Source of the DNA: Phoma sp. XZ068
Lineage: Eukaryota; Ascomycota; Dothideomycetes; Pleosporales; Didymellaceae
DNA: 64,000 nt
Assembly: GCA_004835665.1 (NCBI GenBank)
Contig: RBKR01000003.1
Span: forward strand, 372,001-436,000
Direction: 5' to 3'
The number at the start of each line of letters is the position of its first letter. The stretch's first letter is position 1. The translations under genes and the position numbers were made by a program. This document shows, one piece after another, positions 10,843-23,800 of this stretch. The notes beneath the pieces were generated by a model. The model was not told the origin of the DNA, searched no databases, and was given only the letters and a program-made list of their open reading frames with translations.

Positions 10843-10920
10843 GGTTATAAGCCTAGCTCTTTCTATCTAGGAATATTCTAGTATTTTATACTAAGAAGAA
10901 AATCTTACTAGTACTATACT
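10843..10920 (+). other. copia primer-binding site and leader
   Basis: GGTTATAAGCCTAGC directly follows the LTR; nearly the same sequence (GTTATAAGCCTAGC) follows the 219-bp copia LTR at 33849. Two different copia families sharing these bases supports a tRNA primer site. The leader stops at about 10920, where gypsy protease sequence begins. Confidence 0.6.
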
Positions 10921-11093
10921 TTAATCCTTTTTTAAGGCAGCACTAGCAGGCACTAGGAATTAATTTATTAATAGTATTAAAAGTAATTACTAACTAATTA
11001 AGTTACCTATTAAAGTAAATAGAAGATAGATAAAGGCACTCTTAAACTCTAGAGCACAGTCTAATTATATCTCTTTATAAGTAGTATAGCTAG
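10921..11093 (+). mobile_element. gypsy protease fragment, left half
   Basis: It reads ALLNSRAQSNYISLQVVQL, the gypsy aspartic protease with its D-S-G-A changed to N-S-R-A. It matches the protease of the minus-strand gypsy (about 15330-15520). It continues at 17852 after removal of the gypsy at 11094-17846, whose duplication GCTAG lies at 11089-11093 and 17847-17851. Confidence 0.82.
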
Positions 11094-11580
11094 TATTAAG
11101 GTTATAAACTAAGCAAAGCTTATAAATACTTCTAAGGTTAGTTCTTTAGGATAAGCGCTAGTATAGAGGGGGGGGTTAGTATAGATACCTAGTAAAATAC
11201 TATAACAACTATAGGGTTAATAATAAGTAGTATAGATAGTTAATCTGTCTAGCTTAAAAGTTAGGTTAAGTTCTAATAATAAAGTTAATTAATAAGGTTA
11301 AATATAATGCTATAAGGGTAGTATTCCTAATTACTATATACTAAGGAGTATCCTATATTTCTTATAATATCCTATAAAGTCCTATAAGAGGCTCTATAGT
11401 TTCTATAAGTAGTTTATAGTTTTCTATAGAATATATATATAGTGTCTTACACTATCTTATATTCTTAGTATAGTTTATTCCTATAGGATTATAAGATATT
11501 ATATAGTGTTTCTAGCTCTATGCTATTAATCTATAATAATAACTTTATTATACTATACCTCCTTCTCTAAGATTATAATA
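11094..11580 (-). repeat. gypsy LTR (3' LTR of the minus-strand element)
   Basis: 487 bases from TATTAAGGTTATAAAC to AAGATTATAATA on the plus strand, nearly identical to 17361-17846. The terminal TG/CA are partly changed to TA. Its promoter-distal half is homologous to the 25895 LTR; its other half is not. Confidence 0.9.
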
Positions 11581-11639
11581 CTATTCTCCTTCTTTATAGT
11601 TTATATCCTTATAAACTAATAAATAGTTTTCTAAAGTAC

Positions 11640-12110
11640 CTAGGCCTAATATACAACAGGAACCTAAATTAATAATATTAGATATCTTGCTATAGTTACC
11701 TGCAAGTACTATATAAAGAAGAACTTACCTTATAAGATATCTTTATTATATAAGAAGTATAGAAATTATAAATATAATAGAATAAAGAAGTGCAAGCCTA
11801 TAGATTTGCCTATTCTTAACTTTTCTAAAATTAATAATAAGATATTATGTCTAGAAGAAATAGAAGATAAGGCTACTAAAGCTAAGGAAGCTGTAATAGC
11901 TACTTTATAGGCTACCTACACTAAATTAAATAGGGTATACAAATAAAAGAAATTTCTAAAGTGTTATAAATAGTAATAGTTTAATATAAGTGCCTAGTTT
12001 ATTAAGGATATAAAGCACTTAAAGTAATAAGAGTTATTACTTAATAATATTACTATACTTAAGAACAGGTTAATACCTAGTTTACTTATACTAAACTAGG
12101 TAACACATCC
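11640..12110 (+). pseudogene. antisense frame downstream of the gypsy chromodomain, coiled-coil-like
   Basis: On the strand opposite gag-pol, between the chromodomain and the 3' LTR, a frame reads through CLEEIEDKATKAKEAVIA and CYKQQQFNISAQFIKDIKH with few breaks. It is rich in Lys, Glu, Ala and Leu with heptad-like spacing. A comparable antisense frame lies at the same place in the second gypsy (61860-62350). The function is unknown; I do not recognise a family beyond a general likeness to coiled-coil products annotated near fungal gypsy elements. Confidence 0.5.
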
Positions 12111-12139
12111 TCTACCTCTAGACTCTAATACTGCTAATA

Positions 12140-15100
12140 CTAATATAATAGCTAGTAGCAGTTTATAAAGTTTATTAATAGTTCCTATATATTTTCTAAG
12201 TTAGAGTATCCTAACTACTTAACTAGGTACTTGTCCTTATGTCCTTTCTTTTAATATTATATTATTTTTTTAACTTTCTACTTAGTTTTCTTTTTAACCT
12301 AGTAGTAGAAGTTTTTCTAGATTAGTATATTAGAGTCTGCTAGTTCTAATAGCAATATATAGAATATAGGGTATATCTTAGTATCCTATAGTAGTTTAAG
12401 TTAATAGTTTATAGGGCTAATTTACCTAGAAATAAAAAATAGTCTAACCTTAATATAATCTAGTTTTTTTATTAGTCTTTATATTTATAAGTTTTTTATA
12501 AGAAAATAGACTTTATCCCCCTCTTTTAGCTAAGGTGCTATTTTTCTTTTCTAATTAACATAAGAGATTACTTATTACTAAGCTTTATTAATATTTTTAA
12601 GTAATTTCTAGTATACTTCCTTTAGTCTTTATACTAAGGTTATTACTAAATCTATTTAGATATTACTATTAAGAGATCTTATAAAGAGATTTAGATATCT
12701 TCTATAATTTATAAAGAATAGTATTATACCTGTTACTTCTAATAATTTATTATTATATATAATCTATACTATAGGTAATAGTAAAACCTAGTTATCTTGT
12801 TCCTAGTTACTATATATCCTTAAGTATATCTCTATAGTCTAATTTATTCTTTTTATCTATCTATCTATTTATAGATAGTATATAGTTAATAGCTTTTTCT
12901 TAGTACTAATAGCTGCTATAAGCATAGTCTAATAGTTTAATATAAAGAGTTTATCTTTATTACTAATAATTAATTCTAGTATACTATAGTAACAGATAAT
13001 TCTATCTAGAAACACTTATACAAGCTACTCTATAGTATAACTATATTAAAATAGTATTATTTCTACTACTTTAGTAAACCTATCTACTATAATAAAGATT
13101 AAATTATAGGAGTATCCTATAATAGGGTTCTTAGAAATTAGTAGTTATATAATAAAATCTATTATAATATTTGTCTATAGTGCTGTTAGTAGCTTATTTA
13201 CTTATATTTCTCTATACTTTATATATATACTATATTTATTCTATTAGCAATTAATATAGTTCTTAATAAACTTAGTAACCTTGTCTTTTATATAGCTAAA
13301 CTTATAGTATTATCTAATAAGTTCTATTATTTATATTATACTAGAGTGTCTATAAAGCAGGTTATTATAATAACAGCTTATAATTTTATTTTCTAATTCC
13401 TCTAGTACCTTTATAGGTATACACTATTCCTATTAAACTTATATTATATTATTAAGCTGCTAAGATAGTCCTAATAACCTATCTTTATTAACTCTAAGTA
13501 TAGTAAACTAATTAATAGTTTTTTCTCTAGCTAGATTATATTATCTGCTAAGTATATTAGCTCTACTATTATCTTTTTCTAGAGTATATAGTATCTTAAA
13601 CTTATATTATCCTAACAGCTTAGACTAGTATACTTATTATTAGTTAAGTATTTTAGTAGTAGTAAAGTGTACTAGGTTCTTATAGTTAGTATAAATAGTA
13701 AGTTCTAAGCAACTTTCTATATAGATTCTCTAATATTCTAGGGCTAATATAATAGCTAATAATTCCTTATTATATATATTATATTATTCTTCTAGTCTAG
13801 AGAACTTCTTAGAGTAGTAGGCAATTAGGTACTATTATCTATCTTATTCTTATATAGTATAAGCTCCTAATACTAAATCTAAAGTATCTATCTTAATTTA
13901 AAGTAGTTTTCTATTCTTAAATATAATTATTATAGGTAGCTTAATATAGGACTGTTTAAGTAACTAGAAAGTATCCTCTTATACTTATTCCTACTTAAAT
14001 AGTATATTCTTCTATATAAGTTTTATAAGCAGTAAGGCTTTAAGTAAATAGTCCTTAATAAAGTATTAGTTAAAATTAATAAATTCTAGAAATTCTTAAA
14101 TTCCCTTAAGAGAGGTAGGAGTTAGCTAATCTCTTATAACTTAAATCTTTATTTTACTTATCTTAACTTTATATCTTCTTATAATATAACTAAGAAATTC
14201 TACTTCTTTTTTATACTATTTATACTTCTTAGGTTTAAGTTAAAGATCTACCTTTCTAAGGTATTCTAATACTTCTCTAATATAGTAAATATATTCTTCT
14301 AGTATTACTAAGTATACTAGAATATTATTAAAATATACTACTACTATAATATCTAAGTATACTCTTAATATATTATTAATAAGGGCCTAATATATAGCTA
14401 GTGCATTAGTAAGCTTAAATAGTATTACTATATACTTATAGTAACTATAGTATATTCTAAATACAGTCTTCTATTCTTTACCTTCCTTTATATATATAAA
14501 GTTATATACTCTATATAAATTAAGTGCAATAAAGTATTATACTCTAGATAGCTAATCCTATAGTTCTTTAATATTTAGTAATAAGTACTAATTCTTAATT
14601 ATAATATTATTAAGTTTTTAGTAGTTAATATATATTTATAATTTACTATCTTTCTTTAGTATAAAGAAAACTAAGAATCCTACTAGTAATTCTAATTCTT
14701 ATATAAATCCTTTCTTAAGGTTCTTATTAATATATTCCTTAAGTATACTAAGTTCTTTCTTAGATATTCTATATATAGGCCTAAAAGGCAGTTCCTTTCC
14801 TTCCTAGAGCTTAATCTTGTAATCCTAGAGTTTATACTATAGTAATACCTTTATAGTCTTTTTATTATAGAAGAGTTTTCTATAACTCTTATATTTATCT
14901 AGGATATTAAGAAGTATACTATTCTTCTCCTTAACTATTACTCTATAACTAGTAAGGTATTTTATATTTATATAGTTAACTACTCTATCTTAGTGCGTCT
15001 TATATATTAAAGAGATATTATTAATCTTTTTCTTATCTACTAGTTATATTATAAACTGCGTAGGCTATAATATAGTAGTGCTATATTTATATTAACTTAA

Positions 15101-17300
15101 TAAAAGCTATTAATTCTTTTAATTAATATCTAGATTATACTTTCTTAACTATAGAAGTCTAAATATAATATTATAAGTAGCTATCTTAAAAGTATCTAGA
15201 GTTATTTCTTTATAGTATCTATAGATCTAGAGAGGTACTATAGTTACCTTGTATATAATCTTAGATTCCTTAGGTATTAGTTCTCTATTAGCTACTCTAA
15301 GTAGGTAAGGTATTATCTTCTAGGTAGAGTATAGTCTAGCTAGCTATACTACTCTTAAAGAGATATAATTAGACTTTACTCTAGAGTCTAAGAGTACCTT
15401 TATCTATCTTCTATTTACCTTAATAGGTAACTTAATTAGTTAGTAATTACTTTTAACACTATTAATAAATTAATCTCTAGTACCTACTAGCGCTGCTCTA
15501 AAAAAGGATTCTCTTATCTAAAGCTATTACTTTACTTCTTTTCTTTATAGGTCTTATAGTAGGGATTAAGGTAGGTCTACTAATACTAATTAAAGTATTA
15601 CTTATTTACTACTAGTCCTTATTATCTATACTTAGACTTATTCTAGCTAGAAAAGTATTTATTATTATATTTATTTATTAGGTATAGTATATAGTAATCC
15701 TCCTTATAATCTTTCTATTATAGTTTATACAGATATCTCTTTAGAAACTATCCTAAGTTAAGCTTCTCTAAGTAATATATCTAGTATCTATTATAGTAGC
15801 ACGCTGTCTATAATAGTACTCTATAGTATAGGTTTCTTAGGTCTAGGCTATAATTAAGTTCTAGGTAATTATTATCCTAGTTCTAGTGTGCTTCTAGCTA
15901 ATATTACTGTTAGTATTCTTTATATAACTTATTATACTAGTTTTCTTTATTATCTACCTTAATAGAAGGGATAATTAGGTCTTAATATAACTTAGTATAG
16001 GCTTTATTATTAGCTTTCTTAACTTTATATTACTTATATTCCTAACAGCGTATATTATATTATACTCTGCACTATATAGTAGTAAAGTATACTGTTTATT
16101 TTTAATTATTATTATCTTCCTCTAGATAATATCTAGGTAGTTATAGTATAGTTCCTTTAGTATTAGATATCTGTATAGCCTAAGACTTATAGTAGAGTAT
16201 TATAGATTAGGTAATACTTATATCTTAGTGCTTAGTATCTGCTTTATATTCTAACTCTAGGTTCTCTATAAGTTATCCTATATTATTAGTAAGAATCTCC
16301 TATTTATTACTAGTATCTTTACCTTCTAGTATTATAACTAATATATTAATCTATTAGAATACTTTATTCTATTAACAGTCTCTAGCAAAGTAGCCTAGTT
16401 TACTATAGTTATAACAGGTTCTATTTTTATTACTCTTATTATTACTATATCCCTTCTTCTTATTCTATTATAGCTTTATATTTATTAGTCCCTTATTAAT
16501 ATTAGACAGGTCTATAGCCTTAGGTCTATAGTAGCTGCTATAAGTATTGCTATAGATATAGTATCTTATATTAGGTTAGTATTAGAGACTATATTATCTA
16601 TAGTAAAAGTTATTATTATACTATTAGTTATATAGAGCTATAGGTAGGCAAGTAATATAAGTTATAGCTTATACACAAGAGTTCTCTCTTAGTTCTTGTT
16701 AAAGGTTATAGAGCTTAATATTAATACTAATAAACTTATTAACAAGTTTATTAAATATATTAGTTACTATAGTAGTCTATATAAGCTCTTCCTTAACCTT
16801 AGGTTTAAGGCCTTGTCTAAATATAGTTATTAGCACAGTATTATTCTAGCTAGTAAATATAGCTAGCTACTAAAACTTAGTAGTATAGTTAGCAGCTAAT
16901 ATAGTCTATTAGATATACTAAATATTATAATAAGTAATAGTTAGTTTATTATATACTCTAAATACTTATCTAATCTATTCCTTAAACAGGTTAAAATCCT
17001 CTATCTATAGGTTAATATTAGTTAATCTACCTTCTCTATAGTAACAGCAGATAAAGAGCTTAATCTAAGTAAAGGCATAATTCTTTATAAATATAGCTAT
17101 AAGAGTAACTTATTTTTCTTTAGAGATATATTTGCCTTAGAATATAAAGAATAGGTTAAACTTTATAAGCTAGTCTTCTAGCTTCTCTTAAGTACTATTA
17201 AAGGTCTTAGGTTTAGCTACTAGGTAGACTAAGCTATAGTTAGGGGCCTAGGCCTCCTCTTCTATATTAAGGTTATTATTAGCTATATAGTATAATATAT
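12140..17300 (-). pseudogene. gypsy gag-pol relic with chromodomain
   Basis: From high to low coordinates: gag with a zinc knuckle at about 16430-16371 (CYNYSKLGYFARDC; the second Cys and the His have become Tyr); protease LLDSRVKSNYIS at about 15400-15330; reverse transcriptase at about 14880-14280, where the Y-x-D-D box reads YFNN near 14350; RNase H; integrase; and an integrase-terminal chromodomain at about 12240-12140 (YLVK.LGYSNLENI). Domain order PR-RT-RH-IN-chromodomain defines chromoviruses. Most stops are TAA/TAG at expected Gln or Trp. Frames are collinear with the copies at 17852 and 26434, so indels are few. Confidence 0.85.
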
Positions 17301-17360
17301 TAGAGTTACTAGAGGTAGTATAGAATTCTAAAGTAGTACTTATCTTAAGAGTGTTTAAAA

Positions 17361-17846
17361 TATTAAGGTTATAAACTAAGTAAAGCTTATAAATACTTCT
17401 AAGGTTAGTTCTCTAAGATAAGCACTAGTATAGAAAGAGAGTTAGTATAGATACCTAGTAAAACACTATAATAACTATAGAGTTAATAATAAGTAGTATA
17501 GATAGTTAATCTGTCTAGCTTAAAAGTTAGGTTAAGTTCTAATAATAAAGTTAATTAACAAGGTTAAATATAATACTATAAGGGTAGTGTTCCTAATTAC
17601 TATATACTAAGAAGTATCCTATATTTCTTATAATATTCTACAAAGTCCTATAGGAGGCCCTATAGTTTCTATAAGTAGTTTATAGTTTTCTATAGAATAT
17701 ATATATAGTGTCTTACACTATCTTATATTCTTAGTATAGTTTATTCCTATAGAATTATAGGACATTATATAGTGTTTCTAGCCCTATACTATTAATCTAT
17801 AACTATAACTTTATTATACTATACCTTCTTCTCTAAGATTATAACA
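17361..17846 (-). repeat. gypsy LTR (5' LTR of the minus-strand element)
   Basis: 486 bases, TATTAAGGTTATAAACTAAG to AAGATTATAACA on the plus strand, paired with 11094-11580. The CA end is intact on the right and is followed by the duplication GCTAG. Confidence 0.9.
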
Positions 17847-17851
17847 GCTAG

Positions 17852-20395
17852 CTAGACTATACTCTACTTAGAAAATAATACCTTACCTACTTAGAGTAGC
17901 TAATAGAGAACTAATACTAGAGGAATCTAAGATTATATATAAGGTAACTATAGTACCTCTCTAGATCTATAGATACTATAAGGAAATAACTCTAGACACT
18001 TTTAGAATAGCTACTTATAATATTATACTAGGACTTCTATAGTTAAGAAAGCATAATCTAGATATTAATTAGATAAATTAATTACTTTTACTAAGTTAAT
18101 ATAGATGCAGCACTACTATATTATAGCCTATATAGTTTATAATATAACTAGTAGATAAGAAAGAGATTAATAATATCTCTTTAATATATAAGATATACTA
18201 AGATAGAGTAGTTAACTATATAGATATAGAACGCCCTACTAGTTATAAAGTAATAGTTAAGAAAAAGAATAGTATACCTCTTAATATTCTAGATAAATAT
18301 AAGAGTTATATAAAACTCTTTTATAATAAAAAAACTATAAAGGTATTACTATAGTATAAACCCTAGAATTATAAGATTAAGCTCTAGGAAGGAAAGGAAC
18401 TGCCTTTTAGGCCTATATATAGAATATCTAAGAAAAAACTTAGTATACTTAAGAAATATATTAATAAGAACCTTAAGAAGAGATTTATATAAGAATTAGA
18501 ATTACTAGTAGGATTTCTAGTCCTCTTTATACTAAAGAAAAATAGTAAATTATAAATATATATTAACTACTAGAAACTTAATAATATTATAATTAAAAAT
18601 TAGTACCTATTACTAAATATTAAAGAATTATAAGATTAGTTATCTAGAGTATAATACTTTACTATACTTAACTTATATAGAGTGTACAACCTTATATATA
18701 TAATGGAAGGTAAAGAATAGAAGACTATATTTAGAACATGCTATAGTTATTTTAAGTATTTAGTAATACTATTTAAGCTTACTAACACACTAGCTATATA
18801 CTAGGCCCTTATTAATAATATATTATAGAAGATTAAGAGACTTAGATTAATTAATTAAGGTAAGAAAGAAGTAATTAGATTCCTCTATCTAAGTAGTCTA
18901 CTCTAGGTTATCCTTATATATATAATTTATATCTTCTTTAGGCCTAGTTACTAATCTATCTCTTCTAGATTACCCCCTTTTTCTAGTTAATTACTCTCCT
19001 CTTAGTATACTAATTATAATATCTTAATCTCTTACTATAATATATATTAAGAGTATACTTAGATATTATAGTAGTAGTATATCTTAATAATATTCTAGTA
19101 TATTTAGTAATACTAAAAGAATATATTTACTATATTAGGGAAGTGTTAGAATACCTTAGAAAGGTAGATTTTTAACTTAAACCTAAAAAATATAAATAGT
19201 ATAAGAAAGAAGTAGAATTTCTTAGCTATATTATAGGAAGATATAGAGTTAAGATAAGTAAAATAAAGATTTAGGTTATAAAGGATTAGCTAACTCCTAC
19301 CTCTCTTAGGGGAATTTAGGAATTTCTAAAATTTATTAATTTTAACTAATACTTTATTAAGGACTATTTACTTAAGGCTTTACTACTTATAAAGCTTATA
19401 TAGAAGGATATACTATTTAAGTAGGAATAAGTATAAGAGGATACTTTCTAGTTACTTAAATAATCCTATATTAAGCTACCTATAATAATTATATTTAAGA
19501 GTAAGAAGCTACTTTAAATTAAGATAGATACTTTAGATTTAGTATTAGGAGCTTATACTATATAAGAATAAGATAGATAATAGTACCTAATTACCTACTA
19601 CTCTAGAAAGTTCTTAGAACTAGAGGAATAATATAATATATATAATAAGGAACTACTAGCTATTATATTAGCCCTAGAATATTAGAGAATCTATATAGAA
19701 AGTTACTTAGAACTTACTATCTATATAGATTATAAGAACCTAGTACACTTTACTACTACTAAGACACTTAACTAATAATAAGTATACTAGTCTAAGCTAT
19801 TAGAGTAGTATAAGTTTAAGATACTATATACTCTAGAAAAAGATAATAGTAGAGCTAATATACTTAGTAGATAATATAACCTAGCTAGAGAAAAAACTAT
19901 TAACTAGTTTACTATACTTAGAGTTAATAAGGATAGGTTGTTAGAACTATCTTAGCAGCTTAATAATATAATATAAGTTTAATAGGAATAGTGTATACCT
20001 ATAAAGGTACTAGAAGAATTAGAGAATAAAATTATAAGCTATTATTATAATAACCTGCTTTATAGATACCCTAGTATAATATAAACAATAGAACTTATTA
20101 GATAATACTATAAGTTTAGCTATATAAAGGACAAGGTTACTAAGTTTATTAAGAACTATATTAATTACTAATAGAATAAGTATAGTATATATATAAAATA
20201 TAGAGAAATGCAAGTAATAGAGCTACTAATAGCACTATAGATAAATATTATAATAGATTTTATTATATAACTACGTATCTCTAAGAACCCTATTATAGAA
20301 TACTCCTATAACTTAATCTTTATTATAGTAAATAGGTTTACTAAAGTAGTAGAAATAATACTATTTTAATATAGCTATACTATAAAGCAGCTTTA
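17852..20395 (+). mobile_element. gypsy protease-RT-RNase H-integrase fragment, right half, without LTRs
   Basis: It continues the protease begun at 10921. Visible are ILGL in the protease C-terminal part (about 18030), reverse transcriptase starting PFRPIYRISKKKL at about 18400, the Y-x-D-D box as YLNN at about 19078-19095, RNase H, and the integrase zinc and core regions to about 20394, where similarity to the 60.9 kb integrase ends mid-domain. No LTR borders this fragment: copia leader lies on its left (10920) and non-gypsy sequence then copia gag on its right. A 219-bp solo copia LTR splits the RT. Compared with the minus-strand gypsy it is closely related but independently mutated. Confidence 0.85.
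18824..19042 (-). repeat. solo copia LTR with 5-bp target duplication
   Basis: The reverse complement of the 219-bp LTRs at 33630 and 41280, same length. It is flanked by TATAT at 18819-18823 and 19043-19047. The uninterrupted gypsy copy in this window has a single TATAT at the site, proving the insertion point. LTR-LTR recombination presumably removed the rest of the element. Confidence 0.93.
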
Positions 20396-20899
20396 AAGTA
20401 CTAGAATATATATATATATAATAGTACGTGTTTTGCATTAGGCAATTTTTGCCAAGACTTATAGTTTCTATATTAATAAGAACTATAACACCTAGAACTA
20501 AGAAGGAAATTAATAAATAAAGTATATAACCTCTACTAGGCTATATTACTTAATAAAATAAGTCTATAAAAATCTATAATAGACTTAGACTTATTAAATA
20601 ATAGGTATATAACCTTATATAAATAAGGCACCTATAGTATTTATATATAAGACTTATTATAATAAGCCTTATATAAATTTAATAGAAATCCTTTAAGAAA
20701 TTTCTATATAATTAAAGCTTAAAAAGCTAAAAGTAGATTATAAACTTTATAATAAGGTATATAATCTATATAAAGTAATTAAACTACTTTATTATAAGTT
20801 TTAAACTATTAATATATATTATATTAATAATATTTATATACTTATAAGATAATACAGGATACTTTTAAAAATCCTAAGCTAAAAAGTAGTTTAAACTAC
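20396..20899. other. AT-rich spacer between gypsy fragment and copia gag
   Basis: No frame is recognised. A short patch at about 20424-20462 (ACGTGTTTTGCATTAGGC) keeps CG, TG and CA and looks less mutated than its surroundings. The remainder has several short inverted repeats around AGACTTA/TAAGTCT. It may be copia 5' sequence or the remnant of another insertion. Confidence 0.4.
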
Positions 20900-23800
20900 A
20901 ATATTTAGTCTATTAGAATACAAGCTATTATAATAGATAAAGGCTTTACTAGATATATAGCACAAGATTTAGCTATATATAATAATAATATAGAGTAATT
21001 AGAAGAAGAAGCTCTAAAAACTAGTACTATTATTAAACTAGTACTAGAAGATAGCCCTTTATTATAAACTAGATTTATAAATAATCTCTATACTCTTTAG
21101 ATTACTTTAGAAAATCTATATAAAGCAAAGGGTTTTAGTAGTAAATTTATTCTATTTAAAGAATTAATTAATACTACTTTAGATTACTATAAAGGTAATC
21201 TAGAAGACTATATAAATGCTTTTAAAAGAATAGTTAATAATCTAGAATCTAGAGAAATTATTCTTCCTAAGAAGTTTATTATAGCTCTATTATTAAATAA
21301 TCTAAATAAAGATTATAAATATATTATTACTATTATAATACAAACTATTAAAACTAATACTAATAGTAAAATTAATATAGAGGATATAATATCCTAATTA
21401 CTAGACAAATCTAGAAGAATTAAGTCCTTTAGAAAACCTAGTAGTTATATTAATAATAGTAATAAACACTATAATACTAGTTATAATAACTATAATAACA
21501 AGAAATCTAGTTATTCTAACAATATAGAAATGTCTCTAAATACTAATACTAGAAATACTAGTAAAAATAATAGTATTAACTCTAAATCTAGAAGAAATAA
21601 AGATTTAAAGTGTAACTATTATTTATATAAGGGATATAAAGAATCTACTTGCTATAAGAAATATTCTAATCTAAGAAAGGAAAAAGATAATAACTATAAT
21701 AAAATAATTAATAATACTAGTATAGAAAAACAAGTATTAGTTACTTCTACTAGTAATATTAATACTTATAGTAGTAATACTATAGACTTTATACTAGATT
21801 CTAGAGCTACTATACACACTTGCTTTATTAAAGAATTATTTACTAGTATTAAACCTACTTCTATCTCTATAAAGTAGGAAAATACTAATAAATCTATTAA
21901 AGTAATAGGTATAGGGGATATAAACTTAGTTTTTACTAGTACTAGTAAACTAGCTAAATTAACTAATGTTTTATATATTCTAGAATTAGGAGTTAATTTA
22001 TTAAGTCTAAATTTAATTACTTCTAAAGGATATAACTTACTATTTAATAATAATAGTTATTATATAACTAATCTAAATAACAACCTACTAGCTAAAGGTA
22101 GCTATAAGAAAGGAGTTAGTTATTTTAAAACTAGTAGTTATAAAGTTATACCTAATAGCTATAGAAATAAAGAACTAACTATTCTTAATTCTATAGAAGA
22201 AGATATTACTATAGAAGATTCTATAGATTTTAGTAGTAGTAATAGTAATACTAGTAATAATACTAATACTAATATAAGTAAGGAAACTATAGTTATTAAT
22301 AATAATACTATAGACTTAGCATATAGAAGATTAGGATATATAAATCTTAGTACTATTAAGAAATTATTAGACTCTACTAAAGTAGATTTTATTAATATAG
22401 AGGATATAGAAACAGCCTCTATTAGTTTAAAAGATTATATAACTTATATACAATCTAAATTAACTAAAAATATTAATAAAACCCCTAGTACTAAAGTAAA
22501 AGGTTATCTAGATTTATTATATATAGATATAGAAGAACCTATAAGGCCTAAAACCTTTAGAGGATTTAAATACTATATTACTTTTAGAGATAGCTTTACT
22601 AAGTACTTAGTAGTAAAGTTACTAAAAACTAGAAAGAGTACTATAGATATTATTAAGTCTACTATAGTAGAATTAGAGTTAGAAGCAACTAATAACTCTA
22701 ATTCTATAGAGATTTTTAATAATAATAGAGTAAAAGCTCTATAGTTAGATAACAAGTTTAAATCTAAAGAATTAGATAGTTATCTAACTAGTAAAGGTAT
22801 AAATACTAGATATTCTACCCCCTATACACCTAAGCAAAACAGTACAGCAGAAATAATTAATAGAATATTACTTAATAAAGTAAGAGCTTTATTAATTACT
22901 AGTAATTTACCTAAATACTTATAGGGAGAAGCTATATTAATAGCTACCTATTAATATAATAGAACTCCTAGTAGTTCTATAGATTTTAATACCCCTTACT
23001 ATCTTAAATATAAAGAAAAACCTAATATAAATAATATTAGAGTTTTTAGTTCTTTAACCTATTATAAAGAATCTAGTAATTTTACTAAAAAACTAGACTC
23101 TAGAGCTAGTGCCTATTCTCTAGTAGGATTTATAGGAAAGAATATATATAAACTATATAATCCTACTAATAATAAAACTATAACTACTAGAGATTATATT
23201 ATTATAGAAGGTTATTATTATAAACCTAATAATAATACTAATATACAAGAAGTATTTACTAGTCTAAACTTAAAAAATAAGAATAATACTAGTAATACTA
23301 ATAAACCTACTTAGGATTCTATAGACAAATTCTTAGAGGATAAATTAGCTAATAATACTACTATTATTAAGGAAAAACCTATAATAATAGAAGATATTAA
23401 GTCAAATTCTATAGTAGAAATAATTTTAAATACTATAATAGAGGTTAATAATAAACAAGATTAGAAATCTCTCTATAAAAACTCTATACTAGAGAATATT
23501 CTAATTACCTCTAATATTAATAGTATTATAGAAGACTATAATAGCTATAAACAAGTATTATTAAGTAAAGATAAAGATTTCTATCTAAAAGCTATAGAAT
23601 TAGAAGTAGAAGATCTAATTAAAAGTAATACTTAGAATATTACTATAAAACCTAAAAATATATCTATTATAAAAGGTAGATAGGTTTTAACTAAAAAGTA
23701 GAATCTAGATAATACTATTAGGAAATATAAGGCTAGGTAGGTAGCTAAAGGATTTCTATAAAAATATAATATTAATTATAAAGAAACCTTTGCTTCTACT

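Larger units (their letters stand above)
11094..17846 (-). mobile_element. complete Ty3/gypsy chromovirus, RIP-inactivated
   Basis: The element is 6753 bp, bounded by direct LTRs (11094-11580 and 17361-17846) and a perfect 5-bp duplication, GCTAG. Read on the minus strand, it has gag, then protease, reverse transcriptase, RNase H, integrase and a chromodomain. It sits inside an older plus-strand gypsy fragment of the same family, so 11.1-20.4 kb contains a long inverted repeat. All frames have stop codons and it cannot move by itself. Confidence 0.92.
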
